Part shown: piece by piece, positions 1 through 7,066 of the stretch
Layout: every line of letters starts with the position of its first letter
Position numbering within the stretch: the first letter of the stretch is position 1
Assembly: GCA_947456915.1 (NCBI GenBank)
Contig: CANGUQ010000001.1
Span: 1-31,892 of the forward strand
Direction of reading: 5' to 3'
From: Betaproteobacteria bacterium
Lineage (GTDB): Bacteria; Pseudomonadota; Gammaproteobacteria; Burkholderiales; CAIKXV01
DNA: 31,892 nucleotides
Notes under the pieces: model-generated
Seen by the model: the letters and a program-made list of their open reading frames with translations, nothing else
Told to the model about the DNA's origin: nothing
The model's database searches: none
Translations under genes and position numbers: made by a program

Positions 1-2
1 GT

Positions 3-992
3 GCGCGCCAGTCCCCCGCAGCCACGGCGGCTGCCGCCGGCACCGGGCGCACGCGCTCGGCGCTGCTCGTGCTGGCGGGACTGCTGTGCGCGCTGCCCGC
101 CGCCGCGCAGTCGTTTCCCAGCCGGCCGCTGCGCTTCGTCACCGGGGGCGGTCCCGACGCGATGGCACGCATTCTCGGCCAGAAGTTCAGCGAGACCTGG
201 GGTCAGCCGGTCGTCGTCGAGGAGCGCGGTGGCGCCGGCGGGATGCTGTCGGCAGAAGTGGTGGCGAAGGCCAACCCCGACGGACACACGCTGCTGCTGG
301 CCACCGGCACGCACACGATCAATCCCAACTTCTACAAGACGAACTACGACATGGCGCGCGACTTCGCGCCGGTGAGTCTGCTCGGCACGATCCCGTTCGT
401 GCTCACCGTCCACCCGGCGTTGCCGGTGAAGTCGGTCGAGGAGCTGGTCCGCCTCGCGAAATCGAAGCCCGGTGTGCTCAACTACGGTTCGGGTGGCAAC
501 GGCTCGCCCGGGCATCTGATCGCCGAGATGTTCCTGCGCCGCACCGGTGTGCAGATCGTGCACGTGCCGTACAAGACCGTCGCGCAGGGCGTGACGGCGC
601 TCATCGCCGATCAGGTGCAGGTGAACTTCGTCGTCGGTCCGTCGGCGATGCCGCAGATCACCGCCGGTCGCATCCGGCCACTGGCGGTGACCACGGCGAA
701 GCGTTCGGCAGTGCTGCCGGATCTGCCTACGCTCGCCGAGAGCGCAATCGCCGGCTTCGATGCGCCGGCGTGGAACGGCGTGCTGGTGCCGGCAGGCACC
801 CCCGCGGCGGTGATCTCGCAGCTGCACGCCGAGATCGTACGCGCGCTGAAGCTCCCCGACGTGATCGAGCGCATGACCGCACTCAGCTTCGAGCCGGTGG
901 GCAGCACGCCGGCGCAGTTCGGCGTGTTCTTCAGGGCCGAGCTGGCGAAGTGGGCAAAGGCGGCGAAGGAGACCGGCGCGCGCGCGGAATAG
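3..992 (+). CDS. Bug/TctC-family periplasmic substrate-binding protein (5' end outside window)
   Basis: The frame is open from the window edge to TAG at 990-992, giving 329 visible residues. It is a tripartite tricarboxylate transporter receptor (Bug family), a periplasmic protein that captures small organic acids. The start lies upstream: the hydrophobic signal core and AAAQS cleavage region begin before the first possible internal start (GTG at 69), which would cut the signal peptide. Family hallmarks are PDGHTLLLATG, the VHPALPVKSVEEL segment, NYGSGGNGSPGHL, IVHVPYK and the C-terminal GSTPAQF motif. The first ligand loop is unusual: it reads VTGGGPD where the family normally has a longer PFPPGGxxD loop, so about three residues are missing. 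The same shortening occurs in the Bug protein at 10812-11813. The gene converges on the next Bug gene with only 7 bases between stops. No membrane subunits lie nearby. The ligand is unknown. Confidence 0.9.
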   Translation, partial: ARQSPAATAAAAGTGRTRSALLVLAGLLCALPAAAQSFPSRPLRFVTGGGPDAMARILGQKFSETWGQPVVVEERGGAGGMLSAEVVAKANPDGHTLLLATGTHTINPNFYKTNYDMARDFAPVSLLGTIPFVLTVHPALPVKSVEELVRLAKSKPGVLNYGSGGNGSPGHLIAEMFLRRTGVQIVHVPYKTVAQGVTALIADQVQVNFVVGPSAMPQITAGRIRPLAVTTAKRSAVLPDLPTLAESAIAGFDAPAWNGVLVPAGTPAAVISQLHAEIVRALKLPDVIERMTALSFEPVGSTPAQFGVFFRAELAKWAKAAKETGARAE

Positions 993-999
993 CGCGCAG

Positions 1000-1977
1000 T
1001 CAGTCGGCGCGCGCGCCGGAGCTGCGCACCGCCGCGGCCCACTGCCTGATTTCCGCACGCAGGAAGGCGGCGAACTGCGCTGGTGTGCTGCCGATCGGCT
1101 CGGCGCCCTGTGCCACCAGACGCTCGCGCATCACCTCGCCGCGCAGCTGCTCCGCCACTTCGCCCGCCACCCGGTTCACGCGCTCGGCAGGCGTGCCGGC
1201 GGGCGTCATCAATCCGTACCAGCCCGTCACCACGTAGCCGGGCAGCGTGTCGCCGATGGTCGGCAGCCCCGGCATCACCTGCGAGGGGCGGGCACTGGAC
1301 AGCGCGAGCGCGCGCAGCTTGCCGCTGCGGATCAGCGGCAGCGCAGCCGGCACGACCGAAAACACCATCTGCACCTGGCCGCTGACCAGATCGGTGAGCG
1401 CGGGCGTCACGCCCTTGTAGGGCACGTGCACGATGTCGATCCCGGCCTGTGAACGGAAGATCTCGGCCGACAGATGCGGCGGCGTACCGGTGCCGCCCGA
1501 GCCGTAGTGCAGTGCGCCCGGTCTGGCGCGAGCGAGCGCGATCAGCTCCTTCACCGAGTGCGCCGGCGTGGCCGCATTCACCACCAGCACATACGGCGTG
1601 CTCGCCACCAGCGTCACTGCGGCGAGATCGCGCAGGAGGTCGTAGCCGAGCTTCGGATACAGCGCGGCGGCGATCGGCTGGCTCGCGGTGGCCATCAGCA
1701 GCGTGTAGCCGTCGGCAGGCGCGCGCGCAGCGATCTCCGCACCGACGTTGCCGCCGGCGCCGGTGCGATTGTCGACCACGAACGATTCGCCCCAGCGCTC
1801 GCTCAGGTGCTGCGCGATCAGCCGCGCGACGATGTCGGGTCCCGAGGCCGGAGCGCTGGCGACGATCACGCGCACCGGCCTTGCCGGGTAGCGCGCCGCG
1901 GCATCCGCGGCGAGTGCCGCGGCGTGCACGCTGGCGAACATCGCGAGCACCGCCGATGAATGAACGACCCTGGTCAC
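1000..1977 (-). CDS. Bug/TctC-family periplasmic substrate-binding protein
   Basis: This is a 325-residue protein of the usual Bug length. It starts at GTG (1977) with a signal peptide of about 24 residues ending near ALA-ADA. No ATG upstream of the signal core was found, and the ribosome-binding site is weak. Family motifs are VDNRTGAGGNVGAEIA, PADGYTLLMAT, HYGSGGTGTPPHL, DIVHVPYKG and GSTPAQFAAFL. The first ligand loop has normal length but is ASAPASGPD instead of PFPPGGxxD. It is the last gene of a minus-strand operon behind two cupins, 22 bases after the second cupin. Inference: the exported receptor and the two cupins serve the same compound. No TctA/TctB partner is present in the window. 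Confidence 0.92.
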   Translation of the reverse strand: MTRVVHSSAVLAMFASVHAAALAADAAARYPARPVRVIVASAPASGPDIVARLIAQHLSERWGESFVVDNRTGAGGNVGAEIAARAPADGYTLLMATASQPIAAALYPKLGYDLLRDLAAVTLVASTPYVLVVNAATPAHSVKELIALARARPGALHYGSGGTGTPPHLSAEIFRSQAGIDIVHVPYKGVTPALTDLVSGQVQMVFSVVPAALPLIRSGKLRALALSSARPSQVMPGLPTIGDTLPGYVVTGWYGLMTPAGTPAERVNRVAGEVAEQLRGEVMRERLVAQGAEPIGSTPAQFAAFLRAEIRQWAAAVRSSGARAD

Positions 1978-1999
1978 GGACCGTACACCGGGTGAAGCC

Positions 2000-2572
2000 T
2001 CAGAACATCCCGTCGTGCGAGGAAAAGGCGATCAGGCACGGCTTGTCCGAACGATTGCTCCACGCGTGGCTGGTGCCGCGCTGGACCACGGTGTCGCCGG
2101 CCTTCAGCTGCACCTCCGCCGTGTCCAGCACCAGCGTGATCTCGCCTTCGAGCACGAGACAGAAGTCCAGCGTGTGCGTGCGCTGCATGTACGGGTGCGG
2201 CGCGTTCAGCCCGGCAGTGCACGCCTGCGGCGAGCCCATCGCAGCGAAGAACGCCTGCACGTCGGCCGCGCGTACCGTGCTGCGCCAGCCAGCGTCCGGC
2301 GGAAAGCTCACCACCCGGCACACCGAGCCTCCTGGCGGCGGTTCGATCGTGTGCGGCGTGTCGGTGGTCTCGGTGATCAGCCGGCCATTGCGCTTGATAC
2401 GCGCCGGCGAGCGATCGGTCACCCAGATACGGGTGGCGGCATAGCCCGGACGAGCCGGATCGGTGCGCACATCGGGCGCGGGCCCGTCGGCGATCGCGCA
2501 GGAGCGGCCGTTCGGGTCGTCGATGGTGATCAGCCGGCGAATGCGGCGCGGGGCGGCAGCAGTGGCAGTCAT
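2000..2572 (-). CDS. Cupin-domain protein (tandem paralogue 2)
   Basis: A 190-residue cytoplasmic protein with no signal peptide. The chosen ATG at 2572 has a GGAG about 8 bases upstream; the longer reading frame would run back into the preceding cupin. The C-terminal third is a cupin barrel: H133 and D136 lie in the first motif, E142 in VLEGEI, then LKAGDTVVQRGTSHAW with H169. These residues correspond to the usual metal ligands, although the first motif has HTLD rather than HxH. The N-terminus (RIRRLITIDDPNGRSC) matches the same region of the neighbouring cupin, so the two arose by tandem duplication. Its start lies 14 bases after that gene's stop. Cupins of this group are annotated only as domain-containing proteins; the reaction is unknown. 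Confidence 0.88.
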   Translation of the reverse strand: MTATAAAPRRIRRLITIDDPNGRSCAIADGPAPDVRTDPARPGYAATRIWVTDRSPARIKRNGRLITETTDTPHTIEPPPGGSVCRVVSFPPDAGWRSTVRAADVQAFFAAMGSPQACTAGLNAPHPYMQRTHTLDFCLVLEGEITLVLDTAEVQLKAGDTVVQRGTSHAWSNRSDKPCLIAFSSHDGMF

Positions 2573-2586
2573 GGTATCGGCTCCGG

Positions 2587-3147
2587 TCAGTCCTCGTACT
2601 TCGCACCCATCATCACGAAGGCCATCAGGCTGCCTTCGCGCGGGTTGCACCAGCCGTGCCAGTTGCCCAGCTGCACGACGACATCGCCGGGCTTCATCAC
2701 GTACTGACCGTCGTCGAGCAGCAGCACGCGTTCGCCTTCGAGCATGATCCCGTAGTCCACCGTCTCCGACTTGTGCACTGGCGAGGAGAATGCGTTTGCG
2801 CCGCCCTTGTCCCAGGTGCCGCCGTGGCGCTGGCGCGGCTCGTGCAGCGGCACGGCGGTGGCGTCCGTGGCCGGGTCGTATCCCGGCGGCTTCGCCGGCG
2901 ACTGCACGATGCGCAGATGCCCCCCGCTCTGCGGCGGCTCGAAGCTGAACGGCAACCGCCCGTCGTCGCGGTCGCCGGCAAGCGGTACCGGCACCTCGCG
3001 GTAGACCCAGGCATCGGTCATGCAGGTGCCGGGACGGATCGCCCCCGGATTCACGTTCGGTGCAGCGCTGTCGTAGAGCACGCAGGAACGCCCCTGCGCG
3101 TCATTGCCGGTGACCACCCGGCGGATCGGCTTGATGGCCGTGCTCAT
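2587..3147 (-). CDS. Cupin-domain protein (tandem paralogue 1)
   Basis: A 186-residue cytoplasmic protein and the first gene of the cupin-cupin-Bug operon. ATG at 3147 is preceded by a strong GGGAGGA six bases upstream. The cupin core spans roughly residues 120-180: H125, D131 and E138 in HKSETVDYGIMLEGE, then MKPGDVVVQLGNWHGWCN with H164. The N-terminal region RRVVTGNDAQGRSCVLYD is shared with the next gene, but this copy has its own middle segment (about residues 65-120) rich in Pro, Gly and Asp. Upstream is a 263-base divergent gap shared with the lipoprotein gene at 3411. The role is unknown; a metal-dependent isomerase, dioxygenase or binding function are all possible for this fold. Confidence 0.88.
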   Translation of the reverse strand: MSTAIKPIRRVVTGNDAQGRSCVLYDSAAPNVNPGAIRPGTCMTDAWVYREVPVPLAGDRDDGRLPFSFEPPQSGGHLRIVQSPAKPPGYDPATDATAVPLHEPRQRHGGTWDKGGANAFSSPVHKSETVDYGIMLEGERVLLLDDGQYVMKPGDVVVQLGNWHGWCNPREGSLMAFVMMGAKYED

Positions 3148-3316
3148 CGCATATCCTCCCGTCGATCGCGCGGGCCCGGCCCGGCCGTACCCGCCGGATC
3201 GCCCGCATCATCCACGCGTCGCCTGCGCGTGTTCCTCCCGAATGATGCCACCGCGCCGCTTCGCGCGCGCGCGATCAGGGGCACCGAGCGGCGTGCCGGT
3301 GCTCGCGCGCAGCGCA

Positions 3317-3368
3317 CGCCACCGTGGAGGGCAGCGGCTGTCGACACCACGCCGTGTTCACGGTGGCG
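3317..3368. promoter_or_regulatory. 10-bp inverted repeat with 42-bp centre spacing, candidate operator
   Basis: CGCCACCGTG at 3317-3326 is exactly mirrored by CACGGTGGCG at 3359-3368, with 32 bases between the arms. The arm centres are 42 bp apart, close to four helical turns. The right arm ends 42 bases before the lipoprotein start codon and just before a TAGACT that could be a weak -10 element (3373-3378). It lies in the divergent gap between cupin and lipoprotein genes. It could be a two-site operator or an RNA hairpin with a long loop; the sequence alone does not decide. Confidence 0.4.
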
Positions 3369-3410
3369 CTGCTAGACTGGCTCGCCCAATCGTTGCGAAG
3401 GAGTGTCTTG

Positions 3411-4406
3411 ATGAAAACCCCGCTGATCGGCCTGCTGCTCGCCGCGCTGAGCGGCTGCGCGGCGATGACCGGCGGCACGCCGGGCGTCTCGATCGTGGTC
3501 GACCTCGATCCCGCGAGCAGCGATCGCACGGTCATCGTCGAGAACATCACCGCCGATCGCAACGGCCTGCTGTACATGGCAGACCGCGTCAGCGGCAACA
3601 TCCTGCGCGTGGATCCCGCCTCGCCGAAGCCGGTGGTGGTCGGACGCATCGAGGCGCGCGAGATCCAGGGCAGGAAGGTCAACGCCGACGCCTCTGGACT
3701 GGAGTTCGATGCACAGGGCGATCTGTTCGTCGCGGTCGGACCGTTCAGCGAGGTCGTGCGGTTTCGCGCAGCCGATCTGAATCCGTCGCGCCCGGGTGCT
3801 GCGCAGACCTTCGCTACCGGCACGCCGGGCGCGAACGGCATCGCGTTCGATCGGCAGGGCAACCTGTTCGTGTCGGGCGGCGCAAGCGGAACGATCTTCC
3901 GCATCCCGCCGCAGGGCGGTGCCGCACAACCCGTCGTGCAGATCGAGCGCTCGGTGCGCGTGCTGCCCGACGGCAAGACGCAGCAGCCCATCGTGGCCAA
4001 CGGACTTGCGTTCGACGCGAACGGCGTGCTGCACGTGGCCGACACCTCGCGCGGCGCGGTGTGGACGGTGCGCATCGGCGCCGATGGCAAGGGCGACAAG
4101 CCTGTGCTGCTCGCGCAGAATCCTCTGCTCGAAGGCGCCGATGGCCTCGCCTTCGATCGCCGCGGCAACCTGTGGGTGGCGGCGAACGAGCTCAACGCGA
4201 TCGTGTCGGTCAGCCGCAGCGGCGCGGTGCATGTCATCGCGCGCAACGGCAGCCACGGCCCGCTCGAGTTTCCGGCGTCGCTGGTGTTCGTCGGTGACAC
4301 CGCATACGTGGTGAACTTCGACGTGCCGCGGCGCGACAACATGGATGCCAACGGCACCACCGCGCGCGATGGGGTCGGGGCGTCGGTGGCGCGCATCTCG
4401 CGCTAG
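3411..4406 (+). CDS. SMP-30/NHL-like beta-propeller lipoprotein
   Basis: A 331-residue protein. ATG at 3411 has AAGGAG seven to eight bases upstream. The N-terminus is a lipoprotein signal with lipobox LSGC and Cys16, so it should be lipid-anchored to the envelope facing the periplasm. The rest consists of propeller repeats of the form NGxAFDxxGNLxVA, seen near residues 95-109, 142-154, 197-209 and 244-256. Positions that bind the metal in SMP-30 lactonases appear present: E44 (VENITAD), N197 (VANGLAFD) and D244 (GADGLAFD). It is therefore either a periplasmic lactonase-like enzyme or a structural propeller. It is transcribed alone, divergent from the cupin operon. Its proximity to Bug genes fits a role in processing a substrate before capture, but that is inference. 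Confidence 0.85.
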   Translation: MKTPLIGLLLAALSGCAAMTGGTPGVSIVVDLDPASSDRTVIVENITADRNGLLYMADRVSGNILRVDPASPKPVVVGRIEAREIQGRKVNADASGLEFDAQGDLFVAVGPFSEVVRFRAADLNPSRPGAAQTFATGTPGANGIAFDRQGNLFVSGGASGTIFRIPPQGGAAQPVVQIERSVRVLPDGKTQQPIVANGLAFDANGVLHVADTSRGAVWTVRIGADGKGDKPVLLAQNPLLEGADGLAFDRRGNLWVAANELNAIVSVSRSGAVHVIARNGSHGPLEFPASLVFVGDTAYVVNFDVPRRDNMDANGTTARDGVGASVARISR

Positions 4407-4596
4407 CCGTACGCGACGCAGGGGCTGCAGCGGCTCGTTCGCAGCGCGGCTGCAGGACGACGGCGCTCCTCGTCACAGCGGCAAGCGTACCCGCGCAATC
4501 CGGTGACCGCGGGCACGACCCGGCTGTGGTCGGCACGATCGCTCGGCCGGCGCTCTGGCCGGTGGCGCCCGGCGTGAAGCGGATCCGGTTCGCCCC

Positions 4597-4893
4597 TCAA
4601 TAGTGCGGCGGCACCTCGTCGCCCGGGTCCCCGGTCGCCGAGCGCTCGGCCAGTTCCCCGAGTTGCTGGCGCAGCCGGGCGATCTCGCGCGCGAGCGACT
4701 CGATCTGCTGCTGCTGGCGGGCAACCGTCGCGTTCAGCGCGTCGACCAGATCCTCGCCGTAGCTCGCCTTCTCCTCGAGGGCGATCAGGCGCCGCTCGAT
4801 CGCGGTCGAGTAATGCACATCGGCAGGATCGGTATCCGGGCGGCTTCGCGCCATCGCGTCGGGACCGGTTTCGTTCTTCGGCAGTTCGGGCAT
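4597..4893 (-). CDS. slyX: SlyX family protein
   Basis: A 98-residue cytoplasmic protein starting at ATG 4893, with only a weak ribosome-binding site. The middle is a heptad-like coiled coil, with IERRLIALEEKASYGEDLVD followed by QQQQIESLAREIARLRQQL, and the protein ends in the PPHY tail typical of SlyX. The family is small, widespread in proteobacteria and of unknown molecular function. An extended reading frame upstream to 5001 exists but its composition is unlike SlyX. The gene lies between the LysR gene and the convergent lipoprotein gene; the 190 bases downstream contain only a weak imperfect stem. Confidence 0.9.
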   Translation of the reverse strand: MPELPKNETGPDAMARSRPDTDPADVHYSTAIERRLIALEEKASYGEDLVDALNATVARQQQQIESLAREIARLRQQLGELAERSATGDPGDEVPPHY

Positions 4894-4954
4894 CGCGACC
4901 ACTCTACCGCGTCCGCGCCGCAGCCGGCATCCGCGCGACTTCGCGAGCAGGCCA

Positions 4955-4974
4955 TCGGCGCCGCAGGGCGCCGA
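4955..4974 (-). terminator. 8-bp stem, 4-base loop hairpin between LysR and slyX genes
   Basis: TCGGCGCC and GGCGCCGA form a perfect stem around the loop GCAG, about 88 bases past the LysR stop and 62 bases before slyX. No T-run follows on the minus strand, so intrinsic termination is uncertain. A Rho-dependent pause or plain mRNA hairpin fits equally. Confidence 0.35.
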
Positions 4975-5035
4975 CACCCCCTGCGCGAGACTCGCGGGCA
5001 CCGGACCGTCGACGTTGCGCGATGTCGTGATTCAT

Positions 5036-5053
5036 CGCTCGCGCGCGCGAGCG
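5036..5053 (-). terminator. 18-bp perfect palindrome just past the LysR stop codon
   Basis: CGCTCGCGC followed by its exact reverse complement GCGCGAGCG begins 8 bases after the LysR stop. As RNA it folds into a seven-pair stem with a four-base loop. No T-tract follows. Part of it is a CG run, which makes self-complementarity easier by chance. Confidence 0.35.
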
Positions 5054-5061
5054 CCACGCGC

Positions 5062-6054
5062 TCACGCTTTCGACGTGCCGCTGATGCCGGTCGCAGACGC
5101 CGCCTGAGACAGCGGGCCCGGACTCTCGCGGCGCCCGTTGTCGCGCATCCTCGCTTCGATGGTCACCCGATCCCACTCGGGCGCAAGCATGCCGACGAAG
5201 TCGTAGAGCGTGCCGTGCAGATACGTTCCCCGTCGCAGCTCGATCTGGGTGATCGACGGTGGAAACAGATGCCTCGCGTCCAGCGCCCGCAGCCCGCGGT
5301 CGCGCCCCGGCTCGAACGCGATCGAGGGCAGGATCGCGATGCCCAGGCCGAGCTCGACATAGGCCTTGATCACGTCGGCATCGATCGCGCTCAGCACCAC
5401 GTTGGGGACGATCCGGGCCTGCTCGAACGCGTGCAGCACCGATGAGCCGCCGATGAAGCTCTGATCCAGCGTGAGGATCGGATAGGTGCCGACCCGCTTC
5501 ATCGTCGGGCGGCGCACGTCGGCGAGCGGATGCCCCTCGGGAACGATGATGCTGCGCTCGAGCCTCGCGCACGGCAGCATGACCAGATCGGCGACGCGCT
5601 CGGGTGGCTCGCTGGTGATGCCCACGTCGGCCTCGCCCCCCGCGACCCACTGCGCGATCTGCGACGGGCTCCCCTGCCGCAGCACGAGCTGCACCTCCGG
5701 GTGACGCTTGATGAACTCGCCGATCACCCGCTTGAGCACGTAGCGCGCGTGAATGTGCGTGGTGGCGAGTACCAGCCGTCGCTTCGCGTGCTGGAACTCC
5801 TCGGCAATGCGGCGCACGTTCTGGGCATCGTCGATCATCCGCCGGGCGGTGACCAGAATCTCCGCACCCGGCGCAGTCAGCCCCTCGATGCGGTTGCCGC
5901 GCCGCCTGAGCACCTGCACGCCGAGTTCCTCCTCGAGCAGCTTGATCTGCTTGCTGATGCCGGGCTGGGAGGTGTGCAGGGCCGCTGCGGCCCGCGACAT
6001 GTTGAAGCCCGCCTCGGCGATGCCGCACACGTAGCGGAGCTGGCGAAGATTCAC
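5062..6054 (-). CDS. LysR-type transcriptional regulator, CysB-like subgroup
   Basis: A 330-residue cytoplasmic DNA-binding regulator. GTG at 6054 is chosen because AGGAGGG lies 8 bases upstream and the family N-terminus (NLRQLRYVCGIAEAG) begins there. The winged HTH covers about residues 2-60, with the recognition region ALHTSQPGISKQIKLLEEEL; TSQPGISKQ resembles CysB and Cbl rather than generic LysR proteins. The effector domain follows from about residue 92, with typical LTTR segments at VGGGEAD-like GGEADVGI, TYPILTLDQSF and ELGLGIAILPS. It is divergent from the eight-gene catabolic-looking series beginning at 6218, with 163 bases between, the classical layout for a LysR regulator controlling its neighbour and itself. 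The co-inducer is unknown. Confidence 0.93.
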   Translation of the reverse strand: MNLRQLRYVCGIAEAGFNMSRAAAALHTSQPGISKQIKLLEEELGVQVLRRRGNRIEGLTAPGAEILVTARRMIDDAQNVRRIAEEFQHAKRRLVLATTHIHARYVLKRVIGEFIKRHPEVQLVLRQGSPSQIAQWVAGGEADVGITSEPPERVADLVMLPCARLERSIIVPEGHPLADVRRPTMKRVGTYPILTLDQSFIGGSSVLHAFEQARIVPNVVLSAIDADVIKAYVELGLGIAILPSIAFEPGRDRGLRALDARHLFPPSITQIELRRGTYLHGTLYDFVGMLAPEWDRVTIEARMRDNGRRESPGPLSQAASATGISGTSKA

Positions 6055-6217
6055 CTGCGAGGCCCTCCTGCAGACCGGAGTTCCGGTCGTTGCCCTGCGC
6101 TGCCGCAGACCCGGACAGCGATAACCGGACGGAATCGAGCAATACACAAATATTCTTTTCGAACATGATACGTCCGGAGTACAGTTGTGCAAAACAGATT
6201 CACGCAGGAGGAGCCCC
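6055..6217. promoter_or_regulatory. Divergent control region between LysR gene and catabolic operon
   Basis: The 163-base gap holds an AT-rich island (about 6140-6205) that stands out from the GC-rich surroundings and probably contains both promoters, although no convincing -35/-10 pair can be named. At 6073-6088 there is a perfect 16-base dyad, GACCGGA-GT-TCCGGTC, 18 bases before the LysR start. The half-site ACCGGA recurs at 6124-6129 and TCCGGA at 6173-6178. Inference: these are regulator-binding sites. Confidence 0.5.
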
Positions 6218-6982
6218 ATGCCCGCCGTCGCTGGAGTGCACGGCGCTGATCCGGTCGTTGCCGAGCCGTCGGCTGCGCACGCGCAGCCCGCCGGGCTGCA
6301 CGTGGCGCGCGTCGCCACCATCCCCTGGGAGGACCGGATCAACGTCGACAACTGGCCGAGTCAGGCCGGCATGTACTTCGATGACCGGGACAACGCTTTC
6401 ACGCTGCGCCTGATCAACTATCCGGTGGGGTCGATCGAACCGCGTCACGTCCACGCCGGCTCGCATGCGACCACCGTGCTGCGCGGGCGCGCGATCGTCG
6501 ACGGCAGGACGCTGGGGCCGCTGGACGTGATCCTCGGCCCGTCGCACGAGCCGCACGGACCGATCCACTATCCGGACGGCTGCAGGCTGCTGAGTGCGTT
6601 CCAGGGCAGCTACTTTCACAGCGAGGTGCAGCAGCTCTCGGGTACGCCGCAGTACCGGCTGATCGAGAGCGCCGGTCTGCCGTGGCGCGAGGACACCGCG
6701 CGCAACGCCCGCGTGCGCACGCTCGTCGATCACGGGCTCGGGCGGCTGCTGGTGGAGGTGCTGCAGTTCGACGCAAACGCGCTGCTGCCGATCGCCCGCG
6801 AGCGCTGCGCGCAGGCGGTGCTGGTGGTCGCCGGCAACGTCGGCGTCGCGGCGAGCCACGCACCGGGAGCATCAGCGGCGCCGCTGGGGGAATGGGATTT
6901 CGCCTACCTGCGCGAGCGCGGCGATGCCCTGGCGCTGGAAGTGTCGGCCGGCAGCACGCTGCTGTGGTTGACGCTGCGCTGA
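6218..6982 (+). CDS. Cupin protein, probably bicupin, first gene of the catabolic-looking series
   Basis: A 254-residue cytoplasmic protein. ATG at 6218 has AGGAGG about seven bases upstream. The first cupin domain, around residues 60-130, has a clear metal-type motif EPRHVHAGSHATTVLRG with H77, H79 and H83, followed by GPSHEPHGPIHYPDG with H110 and H113. A second, degenerate barrel without the histidines appears to occupy about residues 165-254 (RLLVEVLQFDANALLPI onward). No signal peptide is seen. It is divergent from the LysR gene and 84 bases upstream of the ThDP enzyme. It shares little beyond the fold with the two cupins at 2000-3147. The function is unknown. Confidence 0.87.
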   Translation: MPAVAGVHGADPVVAEPSAAHAQPAGLHVARVATIPWEDRINVDNWPSQAGMYFDDRDNAFTLRLINYPVGSIEPRHVHAGSHATTVLRGRAIVDGRTLGPLDVILGPSHEPHGPIHYPDGCRLLSAFQGSYFHSEVQQLSGTPQYRLIESAGLPWREDTARNARVRTLVDHGLGRLLVEVLQFDANALLPIARERCAQAVLVVAGNVGVAASHAPGASAAPLGEWDFAYLRERGDALALEVSAGSTLLWLTLR

Positions 6983-7066
6983 GCGCTGCGACGGGCGGAC
7001 AGGGCGACGGTAACGGGAACCGGCACCGATTCCGACACGAACTCGAGACATCCGGGAGAGCAGATC

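Noticed and set aside
4425..4455. CTGCAGC/GCTGCAG inverted repeat between the lipoprotein and slyX genes, possible terminator
   Set aside because: Only seven pairs with a 17-base interior that pairs poorly and no T-run; too weak to call.
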